Assembly: GCA_030272155.1 (NCBI GenBank) | Contig: CP126203.1 | Span: forward strand, 1,674,001 to 1,738,000 | DNA: 64,000 bases | Direction: 5' to 3' | Source of the DNA: Tetradesmus obliquus | Lineage: Eukaryota; Chlorophyta; Chlorophyceae; Sphaeropleales; Scenedesmaceae | Part shown: piece after piece, positions 55,091 to 64,000 of the stretch | Numbering within the stretch: position 1 is the stretch's first letter | How the letters are laid out: each line of letters opens with the position of its first letter | Position numbers and translations under genes: made by a program | The notes under the pieces: model-generated | The model's input: the letters and a program-made list of their open reading frames with translations, nothing else | Databases searched by the model: none | Told to the model about the DNA's origin: nothing

Positions 55091-56582
55091 GCCAGCAGCG
55101 TCCTGTTGCTGCTGCTGCTGCTGCGGCTGCTGGCTTGCAACTGCTGCCGCTGCTGCGCCAGCCCCAACCGCCGCATTGCCATTGCTGCTGATGCTGTGGC
55201 CTTGCTGTTCAAGCTGCTGTTGCTGCTGCTGAGCTGCCGGTAAGCTGTTGCCTTGCGCTCCACTTGCCGCAGCAGACTGCTGCAGCTGCTGCTGTGCTTG
55301 TGGCTGGCCGCCGCTGCTGCTGCTGTGCCGCAGCTGCCGCCGCAGCTGCTCGAGCTCGTGTGTCTTGCGTGACAGCTGCTGCTCCATGTTGGCTGCGCGC
55401 TCCTGCCAGTACCTGCACACAACAACAACCATCACACAGCAGTACGCACACAGCAGCACGGGTCAACCAGGCAGTATCCAGGCAAGCACCTGTGCTTGTA
55501 CGACTCAAGTGGACGAGTGGAGCACGCATGACTGTCTGCTAACACATACCTTCCTCAGTTCACACCGCAAGGCTACACCAGAATGTGCACACCTCCCCGT
55601 CGACCTCCGAGGTGACCACAACTCAGCAACAGCCGCCGCCGCCGGATTAGACACGCTTTCCCGACGCAACATACGTTTACTGTATGCATATCTCTTTCTC
55701 ACTCAACATCCGCACAGCATCCTCGCCAGCAGCAGCAGCAGCAGCACCAAAAGGGCTCGAAACGCCGTCCCCCAGCTCCCCACCCCATTCCATATAGATA
55801 AGGCACCGACAATGCACCAGGTGGTAACAAGGCAGTACGCATCTCTCTCTCTCTCTCTCACCTCAACATCCGCACAGCATCCTCGCCAGCAGCAGCAGCA
55901 GCACCAGGAGGGCTGGCCACGCCATCCGCAAGCTCCCCACCCCGCCCCTCAGCCATGCTGTGCATGCTTGCATGCATCCAGATGCAACAACTCTGTCAAT
56001 ACCCTCACCTCAACTGCCGCACAGCAACTTCCACCAGCAGCAGAAGCACCAGGTGGGCTCCCCACCCCGCCCCTTATGGACAAGGCATAGACAGTGCACC
56101 AGGTGGTGCAAGGCAGTGAGCATCTCTCTTTCTCACCTCAACATCCGCACAGCATCCTCGCCAGCAGCAGCAGCAGCAGCAGCACCAGGAGGGCCGGCCA
56201 CACCATCCCCCAGCTCCCCACCCCGCCCCTCAGCCATTACTGCAACGGTCATAGACAGTGCACCAGGTGGTGCAAGGCAGTGAGCATCTCTCTTTCTCAC
56301 CTCAACATCCGCACAGCATCTTCACCAGCAGCAGCAGCAGCACCAGGAGGGCTGGCCACACCATCCCCCAGCTCCCCACCCCTCCCCTCAGCCATGCTGT
56401 GCATGCTGGGGCTCGGAGCCACACTACTAGATACACAGCCACACAAGACCGCACAGTAATGCATCCAACCTCCATCAACTTACCCCAACTTAGCAGCGCC
56501 ATCCTCTGTTTGGCTACAAACCTTCTTGATGCAACAGTCCTGCATGCAGCCCACCCTCATCTCAACTTCCGCACAGCATCTT

Positions 56583-56620
<38 letters not shown>

Positions 56621-59600
56621 CAAGCACCAGGCGGGCTCGCCACACCATGCCCAAGCTCCCCACCCAGCCCCTTTATAGACAAGGCACCGACAGTGTACCA
56701 GGTGGTGACAAGGCAGTAAGCATCTCTCTTTCTCACCTCAACATCCGCACAGCATCCTCGCCAGCAGCAGCAGCAGCAGCACCAGGAGGGCTGGCCACAC
56801 CATCCCCCAGCTCCCCACCCCTCCCCTCAGCCATGCTGTGCGTGCTGGGGCTGGGAGCGACACTGCTGAGGCTGCTGTTGGTGCTAACCGTCATCAGATC
56901 TGTCTCAGATCTGGCCGAGTAACTGCCGCCGCTCGCCTGCCGGAAGCTCCGCTGCAACGGCACGCCGCCGCTGCTGCCGTACTGCTGCTGCTGCTGCTGC
57001 CGGTGCGCGCTGCTGCCGCTGCCGGCGCCGACTCCGAGTGCCTCCGCAAGTCCCTGGCGGCTGCTGCTGGCGCTGCTGTTGCTGTCGTTGCGAGGCAAGC
57101 CGCCAAAAGGTCCAGATGAGCCTGCCGCTGCCCCTGCAGCAGCAGTACTGCTGCCGCCAGGGCCCTTGAAACTGTGAAGCTTGCCGATTGCCAGCCGGCT
57201 CTTCTTGCTCACTTTTGCAAGGCTCTGCAGCGACATCAGGCTCGGATCAAGCACATTGCTGCTGCTGCCGGCACCGATGCCCTTGCTGCTGCTGCTGCCA
57301 CCCAGCACCGCAGCAGGGCCGGGGCTGAAGCTCACACCCCGCAGGTCAGACGCAGACATGCCTAAACCCCCGCCGCCGCCGCCGCCTAAACCGCCGCCGC
57401 CGGGGCAGCTGCGATCCACGCTGCGCGTCAGCATATTGCCGCTGCTGTGCGTGCCTCCTAATCCTCTGGAGCTGCTGCTGTGTGTTAGCCCCATCAAGAA
57501 GCCCTTATCGCTGTGCCTTGCCTCGGGCCGCACCCTATCGCTGCGCCGACCTAAGCTGCCTAAACCACTGCCGCCACCGCCGGCGCTGCTGCCGCCAGCA
57601 CCAGCAGTATACTCGCCCCTGCTGCTCGACTGCGCGCTGCTGCTCGCCAAGCTATTCAGCGACGCGCTCAGCACTAAACTGCCACTGCCCGGCACGGCTC
57701 CCCTGGACCCTAAACCGCCGCCGGGCGTGCCAGACCCTAAACCGCCGCTGCCGGCTCCCCTGTCACTGCCGGGACCGCCAGCAGAACCGCTGTTGGGTGT
57801 GAGGCCGGTGCTGCTTGCAGACAGCAGCATACGGCTGGGCCCACTGCCGCTGACAAGGCTGTTTGCTGCTGCAGATGCTGCTGCAGTGAACCCGAGGTCT
57901 AGATCTAGGCTCTCGCGGGACCAGCGAGCAGCGCGGGGGTCGTGCTCGCAGACTGCGAGCGTGTAGTGGCCCCCGCAGGCGAGGTAGAGGATGCGGCGGC
58001 CAGCTACTGCGGACACGGCCTGCAAGGTTTTGCAGCGAGCACATGCAGGGTAAAATGGGTGCGACACTAAGCAACTAGCAGAAGATCAGGCAGACCCCCG
58101 CAGGCGAGGTAGAGGATGCGGCGGCCAGCTACAGCTGACACGGCCTGCAGGGATTGTGGTTAGCAGCAGGGTGCAAGGTGAGATGGGTGCGGCAATGAGG
58201 AGCCAGCAGATGACAGATCAGACCCTCTGCAGGCGGATGCGGCGCCGACTTAATGACGCAGGCCGCGCATTGGGCAAAGCAGCAGCTGCAAGGTGGAGTG
58301 TTGGAATCATGTGGCAGCGAAAACTAGCAACTAGCAGACAGAAGGATAAAAGAAAAAGAAGAGGACACGCAAGCAGCCTAAAGCCCTACAGCCTACCTGA
58401 GGCAGCAGATGGTCCTCCCTCGCAGCGCCTATCCCCAGCTGCCCCCTGTTGTTCTGCCCCCACGTCAGCAGCCGCGCCACACTGCTGCTGCTGCTGCCGC
58501 TGCCTAGGGCCCCGCCGGGGCCTCCTGCTGCATTGGCCTTGCCTCGCTGCGTCGCTACAACTGCTACGTGTGAGGTGCCGCAGGCCAGTGTGTCTGCATA
58601 GTGGCTGGCGAGCAGGCCGCCAACAAGCACAGGCACACGCGCGCCCTACAGCACGAAAAGTGTAGTGCGGGGCAGGGCGGGCACGTGTAATTACGTGTGA
58701 AGATGCATGAAGATGGCTTGCGGGCAAGGGAAATCTCCGAGTGCAGGAATTGCATGGCAAAGCAGCTACGCAGACATGAACGAGCAAGCTATGCTGTGCT
58801 ACCACACATGAGGTAACATGGAATCGTCTTATTTACATGTGCACAGCGCTAGCAGCCGTCACCCACTAGCGACATGACAGACACCCAGCCCACGCACCTC
58901 CCACATGGCGTTGTGCTCGCGGTTGTTCTCTGCTCCCGTGCGCCCCATCTGCAGCACCTCGCCGTTGCGCGTCAGCGCGACAGTGAAATTGAGCCCACAG
59001 GCAACCTGCAGGGTAGGGAAAGTGAGCAGCAAGCATGCAGGCACACAAGGTCAGTGTGCTGCTGAGTGTGCGCGAGCTTGGGGATGTTTATGCCACCTCA
59101 CCGTTGCGCGTCAGCGCGACAGTGAAGTTGCGCCTACAGGCCACCTGCAGAAGGCAAGTAAGCAAGGCAGGCAAGTAAAGCAAGCACGCAGGCAAGAAGG
59201 TGAGTGTGCTGCTGATGTGTCTCAGCTTGAATGATATGCAGCACCTCGCCGTTGCGCGTCAGCGCTACTGAAAAGCTGAGCCCACAGGCAACCTGCAGAA
59301 GGCAGGCAGGCATGCAGGCAGGCAGCCAGCCAGGCAAGGTCAGTGTGCTGCTGGCGGCATGAGCTTCGTTGTTTGGGGAGCTTCACAAACCCTGCCATTG
59401 TGCGTCAGCGAAACAGTAAAGTTGAGCCCACAGGCAACCTGCAGGGTAGGCAAAGTGAGGAGCAAGCATGCAGGCAAACAAGGTCAGTGTGCTGCTGAGT
59501 GTGCGTGAGCTTGGGGATGTTTATGCCACCTCGCGGTTGCGCGTCAGCGCAACTGTGAACTTGAGCCCACACGCCACCTGCAAAGGGGTTGCAGGGCGGG

Positions 59601-62600
59601 GAGAGGCAAGCAGACAGGCGGGAAGGCAATGTGAGTGTGTGGCTGGCGTGCAAACACGAGCAAAATCCAATGATCCAAAGTCATATGCAGAAGCCACAAA
59701 GACCTTCGTTTCAGCCCCAAGCTGCTGCTGCTCCACCCAACTCTGGAGTTAGTGCTCCGGTTAGAGCTGCAGCTTCAGCTGCAGCAACTCAGCAGGCCAC
59801 AGCATACTGCTGGTGCTCCTGCCACTGATGTACACAGAGCAGCTTGCGCAAGTTGTTGCACCAATCAGCAGCATCAGTAACTGCTGCCGCACCTGCTTGA
59901 TGTCGTCCTCTCCCTTCACCATGGCAGGCAGCAGCAGCCCTGCCCAAGCCCCAGGCAGCCCTCATGGTGGTCTCTTTTGTACACAATGCATACACAACTA
60001 CAGCTACAGCTCTACTGCACCACAGCTACAGCTATCTTCTCCAAGTAAAATCCTGCCGCACCTGTTTTATGTCATCCTCTCCCTTCACCATGGTTGGCAG
60101 CAGCCGCCCTGCCAAATCTCCAAGCCCTAAGCAGCCCTCATGGTGGTCTCTCTTCCCGCGCTGCTGCCACGTGAAGTCTCCTCCCCACGTAAACAACCCG
60201 CCGCCAACCTCCCCTAAGACGCTCGAAGCACCACGCGACAGGCATCCCCCGCCGCCGCCGCTGTTAGGCCGGCTGGCAATGCCGCGGCCGCTGCTGCTGC
60301 GCTGCGGCGGCAGCGGCGCAGCCGCCTGCGCCCCCGCCCGCGCAAACGGGCTCTGCCGGCTGTTGTTGCCGCTGCTGCTGTGCCGCAGCGGCGGCGGGCC
60401 GCCGTCGGCGCTGGTGCGGCAGCTGCTGCTGGGAGTGGAGGTCATACTGGATCCAATGCTGCTGCTGCTGCCGCCACCGTCGCGCCCGATAACGCTGCGC
60501 GGCAGCGCAGCTGCTGCACTATGCCACCAGCCGCAGCTCACGGAGATCGTCCAATGTTCTGCTAATGCAGCGATCTGGCGGGGGCTGCTGCAGGACTCGT
60601 GATCGCCGTGGCCTAGCTTGCCGAACAAGCCGTCGCCCCAGGTGAAGAGGCGGCCGTCATTGCTGATGGCAGCAGCGTGGAAAGGCCCGCAGGACACTTG
60701 GTGCACCCTGTGTAGACAAACACATGGCAAGCAGCAGTGCAACAGAACAATGCAAACAGGATGTTGTCATGACAACGCCAATGTAGTGAAGGCGGCAGGA
60801 GGGAGTCGTTGGTTGTTTGAACGTGTCCAGCACGGCACGGCCGCTGCCAGCATTAGAGGACAGCTGGCAGGCACCACAGTACAAGCTGGCAGGCCTCCAG
60901 AACCCCAGCCATTAACCACAAAAAGTCAGCCTGCTCCAGTTTGCCGCACCTGACGCCCTCCAGTGCCCCAACACGGGTTGGCCACACCGCTGCTGCTACG
61001 TGTGGGCCCAGCCCCAGCTGCCACTCTAGCCACTGCCACAAACAGACAAGAAACCAACCAAAACATTGACGGCAGCGCACCTGACACCCTCCAGCGCCGA
61101 CACGCGTGGGCCAGACTGCTGCTGCTACATGCGGCCCCAGCCCCAGCTGCCCGCCCAGGCCACTGCCCCAAGCAGACCAAGAATCCAACCGAAACATTGA
61201 CGGCATCGCACCTGACACCCTCCAGCGCCGACACGCGTGTTGGCCCCACTGCTGCTGCCACATGAGGCCCCAACCCCAGCTGCCCGCCCAGGCCGGCACC
61301 CCAGGTGTGCACATCTGGCCCCAGCCACAGCCGCCTCCCCTCCTCTCCCGTCGCTCCTAGGCCGCTGCCCTGGCTGATACATACAATACTTAACTGAATA
61401 CTGATCAGCCGCAAAGGGCAGCGCACCTGACACCCCCCAGGGCCGAAACATGCGTGGGCCACACTGCTGCTGTTACATGTGGCCCCAGGCCCAGCTGACC
61501 GCCCAGGCCGGCACCCCAAACAGCTAAGTCAATGAAAACAACCAATGCACGGCAGGGCTTTATACATGACTATGATCTAAACATGTAAGCAATTTTGGTC
61601 CCATTTGCCGCACCTGACGCCCTCCAATGCTGATACACGGGTTGGCCACACTGCTGCTGCCACGTGTGGCCCCAGCCCCAGCTGCCCGCCCAGGCCAGCA
61701 CCCCAGGTGTGCAGGCTGCCGTCAGGCAGCACGGCTGCGGTGTAGGAGGCACCACAGGCCACTGACGCGGTGCCCTTGCCAAACAGGCGTGTCACCTGCA
61801 AAGGCAGCAGAGAAGCAGCATGAACTATTTTGGGCCATAAACAGGAACAAGCATTTGTAGGAGCCGCCGCAGGCCACTGACGCAGTGCCCTTGCCAAAGA
61901 GCCGCGTCACCTGAAGATACAGCAGCACAGCAGCATGACGTCGTTTGAGCAGAAAACAGGCAACATGTACGTGTAGGAGGCGCTGCAGGCCACTGACGCG
62001 GTGCCCTTGCCAAACAGGCGCGTCACCTGCGGGGCACAACAGCACAGCAGCATGACGTTGTTTGAGCCGAAAACAGGAACATGCATTTGTAGGGGCAACC
62101 GCACGCCACTGTGGTGCCCTTGCCAACCAGGCGCGTTGAACCAGCGTTGCAGCAAGGCTGCTCAAACGCGCGTCGCGACATGCAGAAGCAAGCAATTCAT
62201 CATATGCCTTTCACTGCAGCAGGGGCACAGCCATGGTTGCCACCTGGCGAGGCAACTTGCATGCAGCCATGCTTTGCCGCACCTGATAAGGGAAGCCTGT
62301 GCCTGCGCTGGTGCCGTTGCCCAGCTGCCCGCCCTGGCCGCTGCCCCAGGTGTACACCCTCAGTGCTATAATAAGCACTGCAGCTGCAGCTGCTCACAAC
62401 ACGCAACATGCTAATGAAACCAGACAGGTCACCAGAAGCCTCTCACTGCAGCAGGGGCACAGCTATGGTTGCCACCTGGCGAGGCAACTTGCATGCAGCC
62501 ATGTTTGCCGCACCTGGTATGGGAAGCCTGTGCCTGCGCTGGTGCCGTTGCCCAGCTGCCTGCCCTGGCCGCTGCCCGACCACATACTGAATCACACAAT

Positions 62601-64000
62601 CATAAGGCCAGGACACAGCTGCTAGCATGCTGTGACCGTATGCTGCAGCCATGTTTGCCGCACCTGGAACGGGAAGCCGGTGCCTGCGCTGGTGCCGTTG
62701 CCCAGCTGCCCGCCCTGGCCGCTGCCCCAGGTGTACACCTCCCCGCCACGCGTGAGCAGCGCAGCGTGCCGCGAGCCAACAGCAACCTGCATAGCGTAAT
62801 GCAAAAAGCACAACTCAAAGCAACATCACCGCCACGTGTGAGCAGAGCTGCGTGCCGCGAGCCAACATCAACCTGCATAGCGTAATGCAAAAAGCACAGC
62901 TCAAAACAACCACACCGCCACGCGTGAGCAGCGCAGCGTGCCGCGCACCAACCGCAACCTGCACAGTACATGACATTACACACAACATGCTTGACACAAC
63001 CAAAGTCCCGTGTCGCGGTCCTGTGAATGCGATGAGGTAGGGTGAAACTAAAATGCAAGCACAGCAAGCCAGACATTTGCTGCAAACAGACACATCTGGG
63101 TGATGTGGCGGCTGCTGCGCGGCTGAGCGATGAGCTGTGTATTCACCCCAGCCACGGCAGGGCAACAGCAAGCAACGCCGCAGCAACACAACTGAACAGC
63201 TCGCTGCCACCAACCTACATAATGTTCAGTGCATACATGTTGTATGGTTACCATTATGGGAACGCAGCAGCAGCAGTGACAGCAGCAGCAGCAGCAGCAG
63301 CAGCACTACAGCTGGACCATTTGCCGCCACCCACCTGGATCACGTCCAGTGCGTGTGTGTTGGTGACCATCATAGGCACGCAGCAGGATTGCAGCGTGCA
63401 GTCGCCACCCGCCACTGCAGCAGCAGCCTGCAGCAGAAGCAGCAGGACAATAATTTGTTTCAGGCCCACACAATGCTGCAGAAATCAATGCGGGGTAATG
63501 TCAAATGCCGCAAGCAACTGCAAAAGCGCCCCCAGCCGCCACCACAGAGGTAACAACAGTCTCGAAGAGAACCTTGCACAATCAAAGCTATTGCCAAGCA
63601 CGCACCTCAGCATTCCCCCAGCCGCCCCACACGTAGCAGTCCCCAAATCCCCTGCTTGGCAGGTGGCCCGCCGACAAAACACTGCTGCGGGAAACACACG
63701 GCTGCTAGCAGCCATACAAAAAGCGCATACCCACCTCAGCATCGCCCCAGCCGCCCCACACATAGCAATCCCCGATCTCCCGCTTGGCTGGTGGTGGTGC
63801 GCCCAGCACGCCAGACATGCGCTGCTGCGCTGCCGACATGCTCAGTGCGCTGCCCGTGACTGCCTTGTTGCCCGGCGGCTGCAGCGCTGCCGCGATCTGC
63901 TTGAACTCCTCCAGCTTGTCATTAGACTGCAGAGCAGCAGCAGCAGCAGCAGTGATGCAACAGTCAGTTGTCGTTCGGCGGCTGCAGCGCTGCCGCGATC
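51360..64000 (-). CDS. RCC1-repeat, coiled-coil, BRX-domain protein (PRAF-related); N-terminus outside window
   Basis: Eleven minus-strand exons are visible: 63735-63926, 63335-63427, 62664-62786, 61614-61795, 60062-60707, 58898-59005, 58397-58645, 56737-58019, 53638-55412, 52507-52984 and 51360-51981, adding 1916 residues in consistent phase. RCC1 blades read [103 protein letters not shown] and [13 protein letters not shown]. Two heptad-like stretches ([40 protein letters not shown]) follow inside a huge Ala/Gln/Ser-rich region. A BRX-type domain ([47 protein letters not shown]) lies about 365 residues from the C-terminus. Plant PRAFs have PH-RCC1-FYVE-BRX; I see no FYVE Cys clusters here, and any PH domain would be outside. 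By family it is probably a membrane- or phosphoinositide-associated regulator. Confidence 0.88.
52020..52430 (-). repeat. Copies of the edges of the last two RCC1-BRX exons
   Basis: An acceptor-side copy of the last exon ([15 protein letters not shown]) lies at about 52028-52081. A donor-side copy of the preceding exon (SLSEVRTKR with donor GTGAGT) lies at about 52388-52440. The real edges are 51981 and 52507. Confidence 0.85.
53160..53250 (-). repeat. Acceptor-side copy of the BRX exon
   Basis: About 87 nt ([20 protein letters not shown] and following PAGGHELRR) repeat the start of the real exon (edge 52984), 262 bp upstream and in frame. A short further fragment lies near 53068-53090. Confidence 0.9.
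53350..53580 (-). repeat. Donor-side copies of the exon preceding BRX
   Basis: [13 protein letters not shown] and its GTGAGC donor (53638) recur near 53500-53560 and 53385-53420 as [13 protein letters not shown] and [13 protein letters not shown]. Both lie in the downstream intron. Confidence 0.85.
55037..55088. repeat. Coding triplet repeat (poly-Ala) in the RCC1-BRX gene
   Basis: About 17 AGC/GCT triplets inside exon 53638-55412, read as Ala on the sense strand. Neighbouring tracts at 54799-54846 and 53925-53955 also code poly-Ala. Confidence 0.9.
55695..56655 (-). repeat. Six donor-side copies of the RCC1-BRX exon ending at 56737
   Basis: The coding end ([19 protein letters not shown], then GEDAVRMLR and donor GTGAGA) recurs near 56562-56650, 56293-56400, 56130-56240, 55995-56085, 55855-55960 and 55695-55795. 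Spacing is about 130-270 bp, and copies differ in the number of Ala triplets. The last one or two have lost the exact donor. Confidence 0.9.
58090..58145 (-). repeat. Acceptor-side copy of the RCC1-BRX exon starting at 58019
   Basis: [17 protein letters not shown] coding sequence repeated with its acceptor, 126 bp upstream of the real edge. Confidence 0.88.
59085..59577 (-). repeat. Four acceptor-side copies of an RCC1 exon
   Basis: Copy edges lie at 59144, 59292, 59438 and 59577; the real edge is 59005 (spacing 139-148 bp). Each reads [17 protein letters not shown] or a close variant behind TGCAG. Downstream of each copy is recognisably the same intron sequence, so these are copies of gene DNA and not simply RCC1 blades. 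Confidence 0.9.
59885..59975 (-). repeat. Donor-side copy of RCC1-BRX exon 60062-60707
   Basis: [17 protein letters not shown] DNA that matches [20 protein letters not shown] coding sequence and the GTGCGG donor region, about 170 bp downstream of the real donor. Confidence 0.75.
60945..61520 (-). repeat. Four donor-side copies of an RCC1 exon
   Basis: [20 protein letters not shown] and the following LEGVR coding end recur at about 60953-61035, 61083-61170, 61210-61310 and 61430-61520 with the same GTGCG-type donor; the real exon is 61614-61795. The most distal copy is interrupted at the equivalent of its first residues. Confidence 0.9.
61860..62130 (-). repeat. Acceptor-side copies of RCC1 exon 61614-61795
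   Basis: [23 protein letters not shown] sequence recurs with edges at about 61912 and 62029; a third, decayed copy lies near 62100-62140. Spacing is about 117 bp. This exon therefore has copies of both its edges. Confidence 0.88.
62279..62580 (-). repeat. Donor-side copies of RCC1 exon 62664-62786
   Basis: [20 protein letters not shown] coding sequence with the GTGCGG donor recurs at about 62283-62350 and 62514-62577. Acceptor-side copies of the same exon ([15 protein letters not shown]) occur at about 62827-62872 and 62913-62958, 86 bp apart. Confidence 0.9.
63195..63665 (-). repeat. Donor-side copies of the two 5'-most visible RCC1-BRX exons
   Basis: At 63606-63660 the [13 protein letters not shown] end (real donor at 63735) is repeated with a GTGCGT donor. 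Near 63195-63230 the HALDVIQ end (real donor at 63335) is repeated in decayed form. At 63975-64000 a fragment of exon 63735-63926 appears again at the window edge. Confidence 0.75.

Noticed and set aside
1-64000. Transposon or retroelement as the source of the repeated segments
   Set aside because: Each repeated sequence matches only its own neighbouring exon, there are no terminal repeats, reverse transcriptase or transposase, and copies stay at one locus.

Overview
This is nuclear DNA of a green alga, most likely a chlorophycean of the Scenedesmus/Tetradesmus kind (lineage inferred, not proven). The reasons are small GT-AG introns with GTGAGC-type donors, very many (CAG/CTG)n tracts that become poly-Gln, poly-Ala and poly-Ser inside exons, candidate TGTAA poly(A) signals, and a gene set that includes plastid proteins (a TGD2-type lipid transporter subunit, a Tat-targeted thylakoid-lumen FKBP), a plant-type RCC1-BRX protein and a ciliary transition-zone protein (jouberin/AHI1). 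I saw no bacterial genes, rRNA, tRNA, CRISPR array or intact transposon.

Layout, left to right. 1-4393 (-) TGD2-like MCE protein, 3' end outside the window. 4961-5902 (+) small predicted plastid membrane protein of unknown function. 7704-17007 (-) secreted 5'-nucleotidase in 13 exons (608 aa). 17933-22587 (+) secreted papain-family protease with a LysM domain in 10 exons (559 aa). 25139-27922 (+) thylakoid-lumen FKBP in 6 exons (253 aa). 28288-29374 (+) universal stress protein in 2 exons (160 aa). 31288-41045 (-) jouberin/AHI1 homologue in 13 exons (1657 aa). 41625-44989 (+) ADPRM-type metallophosphatase in 6 exons (334 aa). 48157-50249 (-) tentative unknown small protein. 51360-64000+ (-) giant RCC1-coiled-coil-BRX protein, N-terminus outside the window. 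I rebuilt the exon chains by hand. Every chain that lies wholly inside the window sums to a multiple of three with compatible splice phases at each junction, which is strong internal support.

The most unusual thing here is a structural habit, not a single gene. In eight of the ten genes, exon edges are tandemly copied into the adjoining intron: a short piece of the exon's end plus its splice site and neighbouring intron DNA is repeated in the same orientation 1 to 11 times, usually in units of about 86-240 bp, often 113-130. I count about one hundred such copies by eye. The copies often keep the AG or GT and the reading frame, so they look like arrays of decoy or alternative splice sites. ADPRM also carries four extra copies of its terminal coding segment, stop codon included, after its own stop. 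A second pattern is a strand asymmetry of triplet repeats: CTG runs (sense strand) sit at many intron 3' ends, often forming the acceptor itself, and CAG runs sit just inside many 5' splice sites.

The genes do not form one pathway. Three act in or on the plastid (TGD2, FKBP, the small membrane protein), two carry secretory signal peptides (nucleotidase, LysM protease), and AHI1 implies that the organism keeps a ciliary transition-zone component. Several start regions are divergent pairs (TGD2/small membrane protein, nucleotidase/protease, AHI1/ADPRM) that probably share bidirectional promoters.
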